The notes under the pieces were generated by a model, which was not told the origin of the DNA, made no database searches, and saw only the letters and a program-made list of their open reading frames with translations. A stretch of 64,000 nucleotides of DNA from Torreya grandis (Eukaryota > Streptophyta > Pinopsida > Cupressales > Taxaceae): contig JARHVA010008414.1 in NCBI GenBank assembly GCA_037957365.1, positions 304,001 to 368,000 on the forward strand. Reading direction: 5' to 3'. The position numbers were made by a program, and so were the translations under genes. Position 1 is the first letter of the stretch. Every line of letters starts with the position of its first letter. Below are positions 26,269 to 38,807 of the stretch, piece by piece.

Positions 26269-26690
26269 CTAGGTAACTACGTATTTTGCTTCCTTTTTAG
26301 GGAGCAGCCTCTTCATGACACCTTTGATTTGAATCCTCACCTCTGATAAATCCATTCTCAATTCACCACCAACATCCCTATAGAAATTTTGCTTGAGAAG
26401 GATACCATATGATGCTGGGACATCTACTACCAAAATAGTCATCTTGATTCTTTTGTCTGGAAAGGCAACAAATGCAAATTGGGCATCTTTTATTTGCCCC
26501 AATAGTGTCACTTATTTATTCTTCATGGAGAAGCACCTACCAAACATCTTGGTCAGTGTGAGATCAAGGGATTTAGCTACTTTAGTAGGCATGCCATTAT
26601 CTAAAGCTCCAGAGTCAATGATGCAATTATTTAGCTACCATCCATTTATTAGTAATGAGACATAAAAAGGTTTAGTCCTACTAGGAGTGG
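26269..26690 (-). pseudogene. Element D aspartic protease
   Basis: The minus strand reads PFYVSLLINGW near 26640-26680, then NNCIIDSGALDNGMPTKVAK with the catalytic D-S-G intact (about 26585-26640). It continues KMFGRCFSMKN and, after one stop, the open frame 26269-26511 (GQIKDAQFAFVAFPDKRIKM, then ILVVDVPASYGILLKQNFYR, ending before the next domain). The VDVPASYG.LL segment corresponds to the ILG/GR-type flap end of retropepsins. It would cut the gag-pol polyprotein. Confidence 0.85.
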
Positions 26691-26899
26691 TAGGAGGGGA
26701 AATGACAAGATTATTCTTGGTGGATGCATCCTTGGGGGGACCATGTGTCACTTTGGGAACTACTTGTTTAACAGGGACATTCTAGTTTTTAACACACTAA
26801 ACCAATTTATCTAATTGTTTGGGATGGGACTACAAGAATTCAAATTCAGACATTTGAATCTTGGTTTTCTTAATATGATCAATTATGTCAAATGCTAGA

Positions 26900-28210
26900 A
26901 ATTAACTAGGTATAGAGGATGAGAGCTCATCATTTTGAGTTTTAGGGGGGGAGAACTAGACTACGATTTTGAAGTAAAAGGCATAGGGGCATTTCGGGTA
27001 CTTACCTTTCTTGCAATCATTGGGCCCTTTGATTGGAAAGGGAGAGTGGATCCCCACTTAGCAATTGAAACTACTGGTTGAGGTCACTCCTCTACTCTCT
27101 CTTTATTAGCTGGTTGAGCTGATTGATTCTTGGACTAGGTGAATACAACATATGTCACCTCAACTACATTGCCTTCACTTCTAGGTTCATCCTGATAGTT
27201 CAGGAAACTAATATAGGAGTCACCTGTTAATTCTTCTTCTTCCTCAATGAATATATTAGCATCATCTTTAGGATTCAACTCAAGTTGGGATGAGAAGTCT
27301 GATTCAGCTTCAAGATATCCAACTATTGAGTTAGCTGGAGGTGCTTCAAGGGTGATATTCCTTTGTAGAGGAGGAAGGTGATTTTGTTGTCCCTGATTCT
27401 TGGTAGCATTGCCTTGGTATGCTTGATTCTAAAATGTCCTCTTGGGCATATATCTGTATGCAGGAGTAGATGACATTCCCTGTGCCATTTACTTCCTAAG
27501 AGCTAGCACTTCATTTGCTATCTTATACATCATAGGATCAGTGGTGGTTGAAGGGGAGTATTCTAAAGAAGAAGAAGATTTACCTCTATTTGGATCTCTC
27601 CTTAAATTTCCTACTAAGATAAGGTCATCTTCAACTTTGGTATCCAAATCTTGAGTAGCTTATAGATCTATGTGACTAGCTCTTCTTAGCAAAAAACTCA
27701 CTTCAGGCAGTTGTGAGTTGATGAAGAAGTATTTGAGGTTTTCAAGGGTTGGTTGAGCAATAGCAAGAATCTAATTCCTTAGCTTATCAAACTTTGCTAT
27801 GAAATCCCTCATAGGCTCTTAGGGCTCCTTCTTCATTTGTGTGAGCTGGGCCAACAAGGTGTGTGCATCTTCTGTAGGCTTGAATCTGGCCTCAAATTTG
27901 GCTTTGAGTGTGTCCCAATCAGTTATTTATTGAGCTTATAGGTGGTAAAACTAGTCTACAATAGCACCTTATAGTGTTTCCATGAAAAGCCTAACTGCCA
28001 TGTCCTCAAATTCCATGCCTATCATGCCACAGGCTATGCTGAAGGCTGCAACGTGTTCATTAGGATGAATTTTTCCATCCCTAAAGAATTTGGGGAAATT
28101 CTTTCTTAAGCTTCATGGAAGTTCATGCAGGGGTGGAGTTAAATCAAGTGGGCTAAAAGAATTAACCTAGGGGCCTCGAGCTGACATGATGGGATTATTG
28201 AAAGTAGGGA
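26900..28210 (-). pseudogene. Element D gag
   Basis: The minus strand, with several stops mostly at expected Gln/Trp positions, reads HELPxSLRKNFPKFFRDGKI near 28075-28130, then HPNEHVAAFSIACGMIGMEF and MAVRLFMETLxGAIVDxFYH, the classical retrotransposon gag core (R.F..+L.G.A..WY..L). It continues ITDWDTLKAKFEARFKPTED and MKKEPxEPMRDFIAKFDKLR. The C-terminal half is low-complexity Ser/Thr/Gln/Glu (for example NIFIEEEEELTGDSYISFLN). A zinc-knuckle-like stretch GPNDCKKGKYPKCPYAF near 26970-27025 is only partly cysteine-complete. Gag forms the particle that packages element RNA. Confidence 0.85.
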
Positions 28211-28505
28211 TAACAAATCTAGGTGAAATTTGGATAGGCAAGGCTCTAATAATAGTATGAAAAGTAGCTCTACCTTGTGTTGGTGTCTTGGTATGGGTAG
28301 GAGGGACACTCCTAGATCATTGAACTTGAGGTTGGGGAGAAAGCAAGTTGAAATCTCTTTGCTGTGCCAACTCAAAGATAGGGTCAACAACACCTTGAGC
28401 TCTCTGGATTTTGGTATAGCATAGAGTTGTCAGATTGTGAATAAAAAATGGAAAAGTATTGGTCACAATTTAGTTTGAAGCTTGAGGCTTCAAACTACTT
28501 GTCCT

Positions 28506-28523
28506 TCCCCAGTGGAGTCACCA
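28506..28523 (-). other. Element D primer-binding site
   Basis: The minus strand reads TGGTGACTCCACTGGGGA beginning 5 nt inside the 5' (right) LTR. The TGG start complements the CCA end of a tRNA, and the position is correct for a minus-strand element. I cannot name the primer tRNA with certainty. Confidence 0.75.
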
Positions 28524-28528
28524 AAAAT

Positions 28529-31207
28529 TGTTGGGTGAATATTTTGTCAGCTAGCTAACTGGTGACCAAAATAGTTCCTATCACCATAGCATAGGGAGAT
28601 TGGTCATCCAATGGTTCAAGTTTACCACATCCAAAGGGGAAAAATATCTCCTCTCATCAAGGGGAAGTTCCCTATTAAATATGTGGAGGCTATATACTAT
28701 ATATATAAGCAAAAAGTAAGACACAGGGGTGGAATGAACCATCCATCTCTCTTTTTTTAGAGATGATGATAACAAATAGAGGAGAAATCATGGGTGATTA
28801 GTGAAGTATTCTTTCAAAAGTAACATTCAGCCAAGAGCTAGATCCCTACCTAGATAGTAGAAATCCTAGTGAAGTGATAGAAGGCACTTCTCTTCTCAAA
28901 AGTGCTTGTTCTTGCAAAAAGTAGGACTCTTTCTGGTAACAAGTGACTAGTAACTAGGTCCAAAGTAACCAACAATTTAAGATGTAGCTCAAAGTCTCCA
29001 CCTTGACTACCCTAGAGTGAGGTATAAAGAATAATGGGGGCACAAAGTCATCCCAAGGTCCTTTACACAAAAACAAAAAATAAAAACACACTAAAGACAA
29101 TTGCAAACAACACAAAGTCTTCCACAACTAACTTCAGGACACCTTCTTGATTACGTCCGCTAGTTCTACTTGTTAGATCAAATAAACAAGAATGCTCCAA
29201 AGAAATATACATAAGAACAATTTCCTAAAATAGCACAAGCTATAACAGCACAAAGTCTGCAAGTAACTTGCTTTCTCATTTAGATAAAATAATATGAAGT
29301 TACAATCTGAGCTCAAAGTCTCAGTATTCACCTTTTAATTTGGGTAGAATTTTTCTTATATTAATGGGAATATCTCCCTTAAAAGATACAAGAGATTGCA
29401 TTATATAGAGGCCTGAGGGAGGCTTGGCACTTTTTCCCATGGAGTGACCCATTCGGTGCATTTAATGCCTTAGATGCATTCTTGGTCTTGTCAGGAAGGG
29501 CCATGCTAGAGAAAGGTGGCTGCCTTGATTGTGGCATGTCAATTCATCTCTAGTGCTTCCTCCTAAGCTTGAATTACTCATTCATTCACCTATTTAGCTA
29601 CACAACTATCTACTCTATCTTTACCTCTAAGGGGAAAAATAGATGGTGCTTTCAATGTTAGCAGACCCCAAATATCTACCTGGGAAACTGCTTCACCTAC
29701 TGGCAGTAACTCCCACTAAGTTTCCCTCTCTATCTCTTCCTTCTCTTAACCCTAGCCTTAGGCTTTTTGAATACATCTAGGTTCATATTTTGAGTCTACA
29801 AAATCAATAGACACTTAAATGCAGCCGATTTGGTGTTCATGGGTATTTCCTCTATTGAAGGTTAATAGTTAGCCAGTCACTTTAAATTTGATGTCCACAG
29901 GCCTGTCATCCTATTGTGAAACAAAGGAAGGACACATGGCGGCATCCTTAATTTTGAAATAAGCTTATTGGAATAAGCTTTGAAACTATTAGAGGCTGGA
30001 GGTGTGGATGCAGACACGTGATAGCTTCCACTGCATTGTGATGGGACACATGGTGAGTTCCATGCTTTGAAGCTTCATCTAAAACTACATCTCAACATGT
30101 GAAACTTGGAAGCATCCACTAAACTTTGAGGCTCAAAACTTTCCCAAAGAGAACTTGCCCTTTGGGGTCTTGAAAAAGGTCCACTTCCAAATTTTGAGTG
30201 TCCCTCCGTAAAGCTGTTTGCCCTCTTTTATGACATGTGGTGCCCTCCACTGCTTTTAACTAGAGACACATGGCATCTTCCACTATTGACATTTGGTAGC
30301 ATCTACCTTCTTAGGCCTTTACAAAACCATATAAATGTTTGGGGCTCAGTCAGGCTCTCACAGATGATGACACTTGTTAGCCTCCACCACTCTCTGCATG
30401 GGACACCTGACACAATCCACTGCTCTTAAGAACACAAAGTGAATCCTTTCATGATTACCACTTGTCTCCCTCCATGGAACTCTAGAAGAATCTTTGTCAA
30501 AAGGAACCCTGTAGCTTATAAGGAACTTTGAGAAGTGAACACTAACATGTGTCACATTCTGTTGAGTTATAATGCTGACATGTTGTGTGGTCTAAATATT
30601 TTTAGCAGTCATGTAGATGCAAACACATGGTGGCTTCTGATGAGTTTTCAAAAGGGACACGTGGCACCTTCTACCACTTCTCCAAAACAAAGCATAAAGG
30701 GGCTCAGCTGATGATACTTGGCAGCATCCACCTGACTCTTTCTTTTACACATATCTCTTTTCTTAACCGAGGCAACCTTTGAACCTATGCATTGAATCGA
30801 TTAAACGTTGAACCCATTAAACTGATGAACCAAAATGGTTCAAGGTTTAATGGTTTAAGATTTTGAGACTCGTTAAGTGTTCAGAGCCATGGAACCTTAG
30901 AAATGGTTGAACTTTGAACCTCTGTCGAAGTGCTTAGCTCTTATTGACGGTGTTGAACCCTTGAACCCATTGAACCCATTAAACTAAAAAGGTTCAAGGT
31001 TTAATGGTTCAATTGTTGTTTTGATGCTTGCTGACAAACCTTTTGAACTAATTAAACCTACTAATCCTTTTACCAAAAAGTTGAGAAAATTATGAAATTG
31101 AATGTTTAGAACAAATTTTTGGAAAGGGGAGGGACAATTTTGACCATGCAGGACCAAAATAGTCATATGTTGTCTAAAAAATGAGGAGTCATTTTTCAAG
31201 GACAATA
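28529..31207 (-). repeat. Element D 5' LTR (right)
   Basis: Partner of 19646-22323, of almost identical length (2,679 versus 2,678 bp). The minus-strand 5' end has TATTGTCC (from TGTTGTCC in the partner) and the 3' end ACCCAACA. It is flanked outside by GAATC (31208-31212). Confidence 0.95.
29401..29409 (-). promoter_or_regulatory. TATA-box-like site in element D right (5') LTR
   Basis: The minus strand reads TCTATATAA, matching the equivalent site in the other LTR. This is the copy that would drive D transcription. Confidence 0.5.
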
Positions 31208-31437
31208 GAATCAACAACTCATTAATCATGAAATATCCAATGCTAAAATGAAATTACATAATAAAAACTATCTTATAATATCCATATGATCACTCATAGA
31301 TCAAAACATCATAATGGATCAAATCATAGATCAAAAAATTGTACATAATAGTAAAATTAATAATCATGTCCTAAATAGTTCATAACCAAAACCATAATCA
31401 ACAAGTGAAATAAATACATCAAAATAGAGTCATGACA

Positions 31438-31449
31438 TCCTCCCCACTT
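31438..31449 (-). other. Element A polypurine tract
   Basis: The minus strand reads AAGTGGGGAGGA immediately before the 3' LTR start TGTCATGA. A purine-rich block at exactly this junction is what primes plus-strand synthesis, and it fixes the element's orientation and the LTR edge at 31437. Confidence 0.88.
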
Positions 31450-31479
31450 GGAATAGAGTCATCCTGGTGATCAAAACAG

Positions 31480-31720
31480 CCAAGGATAGTTTTGATTGAA
31501 ATGACTCATCTTCCTAGTTAGCACTTATTTCATATAAAGGATCCTATTAAACTAGGATTTTTTAACTCTCAAGATTTTACAATCTAATGCTTGATGGTCC
31601 AAGATCCATAGTGGATACAACTACATATTTTCCTCTTCTAAAACCTAAATTTGAGTCTAATCCAGAATATGAAAAGGTTCATGTATATACTTTCTTAGTA
31701 AATACAACATAAAAAACATC
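31480..31720 (-). pseudogene. Element A chromodomain-like C-terminal tail of integrase
   Basis: The minus strand at 31640-31720 reads FYVVFTKKVYT, matching the HNVFHVS.L+K segment that ends chromoviral integrases, followed by LDSNLGFRRGKYVVV. At 31500-31600 it reads IRLxNLESxKILVxxDPLYE and then ISAN(stop)EDESF, which fits R.L+.+.+.E.LV.W...P...ATWEDE, the chromodomain core with the Trp codon lost to a stop. The chromodomain would target insertion to heterochromatin. This assignment is by pattern and is less certain than the integrase core. Confidence 0.6.
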
Positions 31721-31799
31721 ATGAATTTGGGATAGATAAGGAGGAAGGGCTAGTTGATAGGTAACATGAGTAGTTTTTTCCAAAATTTCCAAGGGCCCT

Positions 31800-32690
31800 A
31801 TAAACCAAAAAGATAATTTGGAAGAATTTACAAACTTAATCAAGCTTTTTTATAGTCTAACACGTATAAAATTTTTATCACCAGCTTCAAAATTATGAGG
31901 TGACCTCTTTCAATGAGCATATCTCTTTTTCCTATTAGAGTCATCCTTAAGATTTTGTCTTATTATTTCCATTTACCTATCATACTCCTTTAAAACATCA
32001 ATACCAGTAACATTTCTATTTTATAAACTTTCCCAACCAAGTGGGGTCTTAAATTTATGTACATAGAAAGACTCAAAAGGATCCATTTTAATAAGATAAT
32101 GGTATGTGTTATTATAAATAAAGTTAACTAGATGTAAATAATCTTCCCATTTACCTGTTTATCCATAAAATACATTCTCAGCATATCTTCTACAACCTGA
32201 TTTAATATATGCATCCGACAATCCATTTATGGGTGATAATACAAACTAAAATTCAATCTTGTACTAAAATCAATAGTCAATTTTTTTTTAAACCTTGAAT
32301 TAAAAACTTTATGTCTATCTAAAATAATAAATTTAGTCATGCTATGTAATCATACTATTTATTTCAAAAACCATTTAACAAACATGGATGCATCATTGGT
32401 TAAATTTTCAATAATTAACTTGCCAACTTTAGTAAATTTATCTATTACAACTAGAATAGTATCATGTTTTCTTTGATATTTTATAAAATCATATATGAAA
32501 CAAATATAAATCATATCCAACTTACCTCGTGGAATAACATGAGGATATAACATTACACCTAGATGATAATGTTTAACTTTCACATGTTGACATTTCAAAC
32601 ATTTTACCATACAGTCAACCGCTCGTGTTTCAATCCAGGATAATAATATAGCCTTTTCAACTTTTATGTCATATTCATAACACAAAGATG
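31800..32690 (-). pseudogene. Element A integrase, decayed
   Basis: The open piece 32359-32685 (minus) contains CLKCQHVKVKHYHLGVMLYP, the second half of the zinc finger (C..CQ..K), followed by VIPRGKLDMIYICFI (first catalytic Asp in the I.MDFI position) and DTILVVIDKFTKVGKLI. Beyond a stop it continues FIILDRHKVFNSRF near 32290-32345 with the second Asp (SDRD..F.S.FW). Near 32190-32240 it reads NGLSDAYIKSG in place of DGQTERVN, so the third catalytic Glu is Asp. Many stops follow. The motifs are those of chromovirus integrases rather than the Tat type seen in D. Confidence 0.88.
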
Positions 32691-32699
32691 AGAAAAATG

Positions 32700-33420
32700 A
32701 GGTTTTGTATGCACTTATTTTAGTAAAATATTCCTTAAGTCACTAGACTCTAACACATAAATTTTATTTTTATGTCTGATTAAACCATTAGCATCAATAG
32801 AAAATTTATAAAATTTCTTTTCTATAGTCTCATCAACTAAATTTTCACTTACATCTTGGAAAAAATTATAAAAATGTTGACTTTCTAAAAGTTTAGTTCT
32901 AAAATTATTATGTATAATAGACAAGGATACGAGATACATGCATCAGTTTAGTACATTAACAACATGATTATCCTTAACATTCACATATGAAATATTCATA
33001 TAAAAATTACTTATAAATTATATCCATTTACATTGGTGTGCATTAAAATCATCATGGGTAAACAAATATTCAAATCTATGATGATCATATTTTAATTCAA
33101 AATATTTTCCTAGCAAAAAGTGTTTCCATTGCTTCAAAGCATGTATAATGGTAGAAAGTTATAGGTCATGAGTGGTGTAATTTTTATCATGATAGTTTAG
33201 TTTTTATGACTCATAAGACATGACTAAACCATCCTGAGCTAACACGCCACCCAAGGCTTCTTTGGATGCATCAACTTAGATTTAAAAATCATTGTAAGGA
33301 TCTAAGATAATAAGTACATGTGTTATGGTTAAAAATTATTTAATATTTTGAAAATCTTGTTCACACTTAGAAGTCCAAATAAACTTCTTACCCTTGCACT
33401 ATAAGGAATTTATTAGGTTA
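32700..33420 (-). pseudogene. Element A RNase H and linker to integrase
   Basis: With frameshifts the minus strand reads NY.DKNYTTHDL near 33165-33210 (the N..NY...D.EL segment), then HALKQWKHFLLGKYFELKYD and HHRFEYLF near 33060-33150 (W+HYL.G..F.+.TDH..L+YLF). The open frame 32715-32939 is the linker before integrase (YKFSIDANGLIRHKNKIYVL, matching the pre-integrase strand). The first catalytic Asp region near 33240-33290 is badly damaged. Confidence 0.8.
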
Positions 33421-33504
33421 GCCAATTTTTTAAAAAATAAACATTCTGTAATAACTAACTAATCCCATAAAACTATGTATTTCATGTACATTTTTAGGAG
33501 CAAA

Positions 33505-34230
33505 CTATGCTTGGATAGCTTTAATCTTAGCTAGATCAATAATAATGTTATCCTTAGATATTATGTGACCCAAATAATGGATCTTAGTTTGAAAGAAATC
33601 ACTTTTATACATCTTACCAAACAATTTATTTTGACTTGACCTTTGCAACACTAAATTCAAATGTTGTTCATGTTCAACTATATTCTTAGAATAGATCATT
33701 ATGTCATCGAGAAAAACTAGAACAAACTTATCCAAAAAATATTTAAATACAATGTTCATTAAATTCATAAATTTAATAGGTATATTAGTTAAACCAAATG
33801 TCATTACTATAAACTTTTAATGTCCATATTGAGTTTTGAAATTTATCTTATGGATGTCTTCAACCTTGATTCTTAGCTGGTGATAGCTTAATCTTATGTC
33901 TATCTTATAAAATACAACTGTATATTTTGTTTAATCAAATATGTCATCTATTCTCAATAAAAGATAACAAATATTGATAGTAACCATATTAAGTATGTGA
34001 TAGTTAACACACAAGTAAAAGGCTTCATCCTTATTTTTCACAAAGACCACAAGTGCACCTAAAAATGACACACTTGGAATAATGCTACCATTTTCCAATA
34101 ACTCTTGTAGTTTAGATTTTATCTCCTATAAATCTACTACAATAATAGTATAAGGTGGTTTATATGTAGGGGTTACCACTAATATTACATCAATAGAAAA
34201 TTCAAACTCCCTCTTAGGAGGCAAATCAGG
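33505..34230 (-). pseudogene. Element A reverse transcriptase (C-terminal to B insertion)
   Basis: The minus strand from 34230 reads PDLPPKREFEFSIDVIL, the standard pre-RT segment (LPP.RE.EFSI.L), then SKLQELLENGSIIPS, FVKNKDEAFYLCVNYHILN and KIDIRLSYHQLRIKVEDIHK. The open frame 33505-33804 carries MTFGLTNIPIKFMNLMN, the catalytic VFLDDIMIYSKN with both Asp, and IHYLGHIISKDNIIIDLAK. RT starts precisely at the left edge of element B; the upstream sequence resumes at 50440. Confidence 0.93.
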
Positions 34231-36837
34231 TGTTGAGGTCAACATACCCCCACTCCTAAAAATGGGGACCATTGTCTCAAATTGTCTAAATTTGGGCTTT
34301 AAATTGAAAATTCATCTGATCAGAGTACCATTAGAGTGTTTTTCACATTATATTTATTTTAAGATAATCCACACCATGATTAGATTGGAATATTTACACA
34401 TGATTCTAGTTTGATCTTATTTAAATTTTCTAACATTGGATCCCTGTATTTCACGTTACAAGTTTAATGGATTCCCTTTTAGATAAACACTATCTAGGGT
34501 TTTGTAATTTAATGACTAATTTACACTTTGATTAATATTTTTGGCCCTTAATTGTCTAATTGAATCTATGTCTAAATTATGTAAAAACCTTGGTCTAAAA
34601 TGTTTTTAGCCTAGGTCTTTTAAAATAAGATTCAAATCTATGTGGGTCATTTTTTATTTGAATTTACATGGGAAGCACTTTATTATAGACTTAGTTTAGA
34701 ACTCTATCCCAAGTCCAAGTTGTATTTATTAATACAAATTATACCTTAGGCTAAAATATTTATGCGAAGTCATTTATGTCTGATGGTTCATGAGACTAAT
34801 TAACGAGGATCTCTTTATTATATTTTAGACTTAAACTAAAGTTTTATCCTAAGTTCTAAATGTATTTATTAACACAACTAAAAAAAATAAGCTAAACTTT
34901 ATTTTAAGCTCTTTATAGTATCTAAAATGCTTATGTATTTTATTTTATGCCTATAGAAATGGACAAATCTAAAGGTGATAAGTGGAAAGATGACGAGGGC
35001 TTCAAAAGAGATCAACAACCCATAGGTAAGGATAGAAAGTCAATAAGTCAAGTGTTTGAACTATGGTGCACATTAACTCAAGTATCAAAAATTTAATAGA
35101 GAGAAAAGTGTTAAAAACTCAAAAGTATCTAAGAGCACTACAAGACTAAAAAACATCACCATCTCAATGGGTAGCTTGAAGATAAAACAAAGATCATAAG
35201 TTCAAAAGTCAAAATACCCAAGACAAGCAAGGATTTTCTAAGTGGCATGATCTTCGAACTCAATGGCAAGATCTTATTGAGCATGTTCACTTAGGTAGAT
35301 AAGATTTGATGGATCACATTAACTTGTGTGAGGATCATCTATCGATGTCAAGTGAGGGTTGAAAATTAAAAGGATCTCAGATTTGGCAAGAATCTTCCCT
35401 GTGACATGATGGTGCCCAAATAATGAAAAGAGTTTAGAGAGCCTATAGAGTTGCCAAGTAGTATTCTCACATTCAATCATGTAAAAAGAGATTAATAATT
35501 CATATTTAATCTAGGTTTAAGAGAGTATGAAGTAAGGGCATGTGTCCAAAGGCAATAGTGGTCATGTTTTTTTAATCAAATGGATATCTTGGCATGGCCA
35601 TTGCCACATTAACATAATACATTGGATTCATGAACTAGTGAAGATCATTAATGTGAACACACTTGTCTTAAACTTAATCTAGTTAGCGAATATGAAAATG
35701 AAGATTTGGAAATAGAATAAAAGAAGGTTGTAGTTACAGAGGAATATCAAAGGTCAATCAGGTTGACATGATATATTCTTTTGAGTTATTTAAAGACCCT
35801 TTAAATCCTTTCAAAGGAATATTCTATTCTATAAAGGCATAGGTGACATATAATACATAGTCATGTTAGGTTGGTCATAGTTAAATAGGGTTATGAGTTA
35901 TATTAGCATTGGTAAAGAGATATATGTCTATGACACTTGACTAGTTACATGTTGAGAAGGAATGACTGACATATCTCATGAATTTTATATATAAAGGAGG
36001 TATTACCAATTGTAAAATGGGGGATAGAATTTTTGGAGCCAAAAAACTATTTGTAAATATTGATAAACTTAACACAAGGAAGGAGTTCTAAAAATTTTGT
36101 CCACATTTGCTTTTGTGAATTGTTATCATGGGTTTTCTCTCATTTCTTTAATCTTATCTTCAGATTTGAATGATTCTTGTGAATTTTGGATGTGTAGCTT
36201 TAAATGTAGAGTTGAAAATTTGTTAATTTTGGATTAGTTGAAAGTTATTAGGTTTATTTCAATTTCTTTGATCTTCTTGAATCTAGGCTAATGTTATTTT
36301 CTTATAGGGGTAAAATTCTTAAAGTAAATCTTGTTCTTATTTGCATCCTTTCATACTTTCCTTAGATGTTTTCCTAATGTGTGGTAGTATTTGATCTTAT
36401 GATACTTCATGTTTTACATTGGTTAAATGCATGTTTAGATGAAATTAGGGATTTGTCATAATGCTTGAAATGAATATCAACAACACTTCTCTTTTCTACC
36501 ATACCCTTCTTTTTGCTCCTTTTTTTATCAATTCACCTTAGATTAGCTTCACTGTGAATATTCATCTTGGTTTATCTTTAGACTTAGTGTTGAGCATAAT
36601 TCACTTTAAATAGCATAAATCATCTTCAAAATCAAATATTAACTATTGATTCATGGTGGCTCCCAACCACCAACTAATATAAATTTGTGAAACAGTCAAC
36701 CTATTCTGCCTCTATTCCACCAAGGATAATAAGATTATAATAACTAGCAACTCATGCAATGGATTATGTGAATACAGAAATGAGAAGTGTTTTTTAAACA
36801 CTATATGAACCTAATAATACATTTATGTGCATCAACA
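34231..36837 (+). repeat. Element B 5' LTR (left)
   Basis: Collinear with 47841-50439 along its whole length, for example AACATACCCCCA(C/T)TC at 34241 and 47851, and GTTTTTCACATTATATTT near 34336 and 47948. Divergence is roughly 15% in the first 190 bp by my comparison. Confidence 0.93.
35988..35996 (+). promoter_or_regulatory. TATA-box-like site in element B left LTR
   Basis: TATATAAAG on the + strand, followed by GGAGGTATT, is conserved as TATATAAAT plus GAGGTATT at 49592-49600 in the other LTR. It supports a + orientation, with U3 of about 1.78 kb and R-U5 of about 0.82 kb. Confidence 0.55.
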
Positions 36838-37384
36838 AGGGGAAAAATTGTCACTAGAGGGAGGGATTAAGCTAAAGCTTTGTAAATTTGAAATATCTTT
36901 AATAATTTTAGTAAATTTTATTCAAAGATTGATATATTATTTGCACATTTATGTTTCTTTTGGAATATTTGTGTAAAGATCATTAATATTAATGTTTTAA
37001 AACCAATCTTTGTGCTTATTTAGAAAAATATAGATGTTCTTTGAGGATCCATGAGTAATTATGGTAAAGATAGCTTATTCCAACAAGTTTGAGTTCAATA
37101 ATAGCCATTTTGTTCAAATATTGATAGATCCTTTGTAAGTTTGAGTTTATTTAAGATTAGACATGTAAAGATGATTCATATTCATGTATTTGGACATATA
37201 TTTGAGATAATTTAGTTAAATATTTATGTCCTTTATTGTTATTTATACATATTTACATAAAATTTGCCTAATGTGTAGGTTTGATCATTGTTCTTTACAA
37301 AGATAAGATTTATAGATCATATTTTAAATAGGGTTCAAAGGTTTTAAGCAAGAAGTAAGAATAAGGACTAGGTCATGTTCAGAG

Positions 37385-38760
37385 ATAAGGGTTACCCTTA
37401 TTTCATTAGAATTTCATAAGAGAGCTAGGCAAGACAAAGGTAAGCGTATATTTTTAAAGTCTCAAACAACTTCACTAGTTGAGGGTGCTCCTAATTTCAA
37501 TCCCTATCAAGGTATGGCTTGACTAGGTGGTTCTTCAATGAATGTGCCTAGATAGTTATATGACTTACCAAGAAATCTTGAAAGGTATTTTCCTTCTTTC
37601 AGTCCTAATAATGTTGTCACTATTAAAGAACATATTAAATCCTTCAAAGCTACTTTAATAATTTTGAATGTTGTTCATGAAGATGTAGCATGTAGATTTC
37701 TTCCATTTACTTTCAAAAATATCACATATGAATGGTTTCTTAAGCTTCCATATAATTACATAGTTAGTTGGAATTATTTTCATAAAATCTTAATTGACCA
37801 ATTTGGTAAAATCATTAGTCCATGCATTCTATATAAATAATTCACCACAATTAAAAGAGATCTGAATGAGCCCATAAGAGCCTTTAATGTCAGATTCCAA
37901 AATATGTTTAATAAAACCATAGCCCCTTATATACCTAATGAGGATTTATCCTTAGAGATTTACAAGGACGCTTTGGATCCCATGATTTTTTATTTATTAA
38001 AAGGTTTATTGGAGTTATAAACACCTTTTTATTAGCTTATGTTGAAGCTGTAATAATCAATGATCAGATGCCCTCAAGGTTAGCTTGTTATCCCAAATGT
38101 TAAACCCAATTTCACAGCACTAAATATCATTCCTAATGCCAATCAAAGTGTGTTTGTATTAAATTAGATACTAGTCTTGGACCAATTACCCTTAATCCAT
38201 GCCCATCCTAGCTAAAATTTGGGGTCCTTGAATATTAATACAAATGGATGTCATCCCTAAAGACTAAGAGCTTTAGTTCCCACTAGTAATAATAATTAAT
38301 TTCAAAACTCATAAGCACTAGAGAATGAGAATGAATCGATACTTAAGATGGTTCAAAATTTGAGCACTAATTTTCTTTAATTGAAAAATTAAGTGGTCAA
38401 TACTGAGAAAAAAATGCAACAAAAACTATGTTTCTCAAAGGTTCGATAGGCCTATAAATAGGTTTCACGATAACAAAAATAATAGGTCATCTAAGAACAT
38501 ACATGAAATGAATCATTGTGATATAGGTCTAGCTGACCATTGTAATGTATTTGAAGCATATCAAAATTAAAAAGATACATCTAAACCTATGTTTAATCAA
38601 GATAATGTTACAAGGACATCTATATTTACAAGGACATCTAAATCTTTCATGGTATAGGATTTAAATTTTCCATTCGAAGAAGAAAATGAACTTGAAGATG
38701 CTCTAGAAGAAGGAATAGCCATTCAAGATGTGCATCCCCATGAATAATATTAGATACAAG
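37385..38760 (+). pseudogene. Element B gag (Ty3-like), decayed
   Basis: The + strand reads DLPRNLERYFPSFSPNNVVT from about 37560, then VACRFLPFTFKNITYEWFLK (R.FP..+.G.A..W+..L) and PYNYIVSWNYFHKILIDQFG. After one stop it reads IKRDLNEPIRAFNVRFQNMF and IYKDALDPMIFYLL. This is the full gag core in order. Near 38500-38560 HCDIGLADHCNVFEAYQ resembles a damaged zinc knuckle (H/C..C....H....C). An acidic segment FPFEEENELEDALEEGIAIQ lies at about 38667-38726. The gene is cut by element C's left LTR at 38808. Confidence 0.85.
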
Positions 38761-38807
38761 CTAACATATCTTCATAAGATAGTTGTGAGGATAATTTATA
38801 TGAGGTC

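Larger units (their letters stand above)
19646..31207 (-). mobile_element. Element D: Tat-like Ty3/gypsy retrotransposon, nearly complete
   Basis: An 11,562-bp element with LTRs of 2,678 and 2,679 bp, TG...CA termini (TGTTGG start; end CA on the left copy, decayed to TA on the right), perfect 5-bp target duplications, a PBS next to the right LTR, and gag-PR-RNaseH-RT-RNH-INT on the minus strand. It is inserted in the left LTR of element A. The two LTRs differ at roughly one base in eleven in the stretches I compared, mostly C/T and A/G, so it is younger than A, B and C but not recent. Stops and some frameshifts interrupt the polyprotein. The integrase and RT motifs are of the Tat kind rather than chromovirus. 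Confidence 0.95.
11562..31437 (-). repeat. Element A 3' LTR (left), split by two insertions
   Basis: Collinear with 52308-57470 in three blocks: 11562-14607, 17777-19645 and 31208-31437. The first interruption is the LINE-like fragment and the second is element D. Matching anchors include the ATGAGTTCCATAA stretch (11626 and 52391) and GGATGTG(A/G)TTCCATC (about 13980 and 54753). The blocks are highly diverged from the other LTR (very roughly a fifth of positions in the stretches I compared), so A is an old insertion. Confidence 0.9.

Noticed and set aside
28139..28424. Leucine-rich frames on both strands near D's gag
   Set aside because: Shadows; the gag frame itself, though interrupted by stops, carries the conserved gag motifs.
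30235..31229. Short frames inside D's right LTR
   Set aside because: No family signature, not conserved with the other LTR copy as coding, and created by repetitive words.
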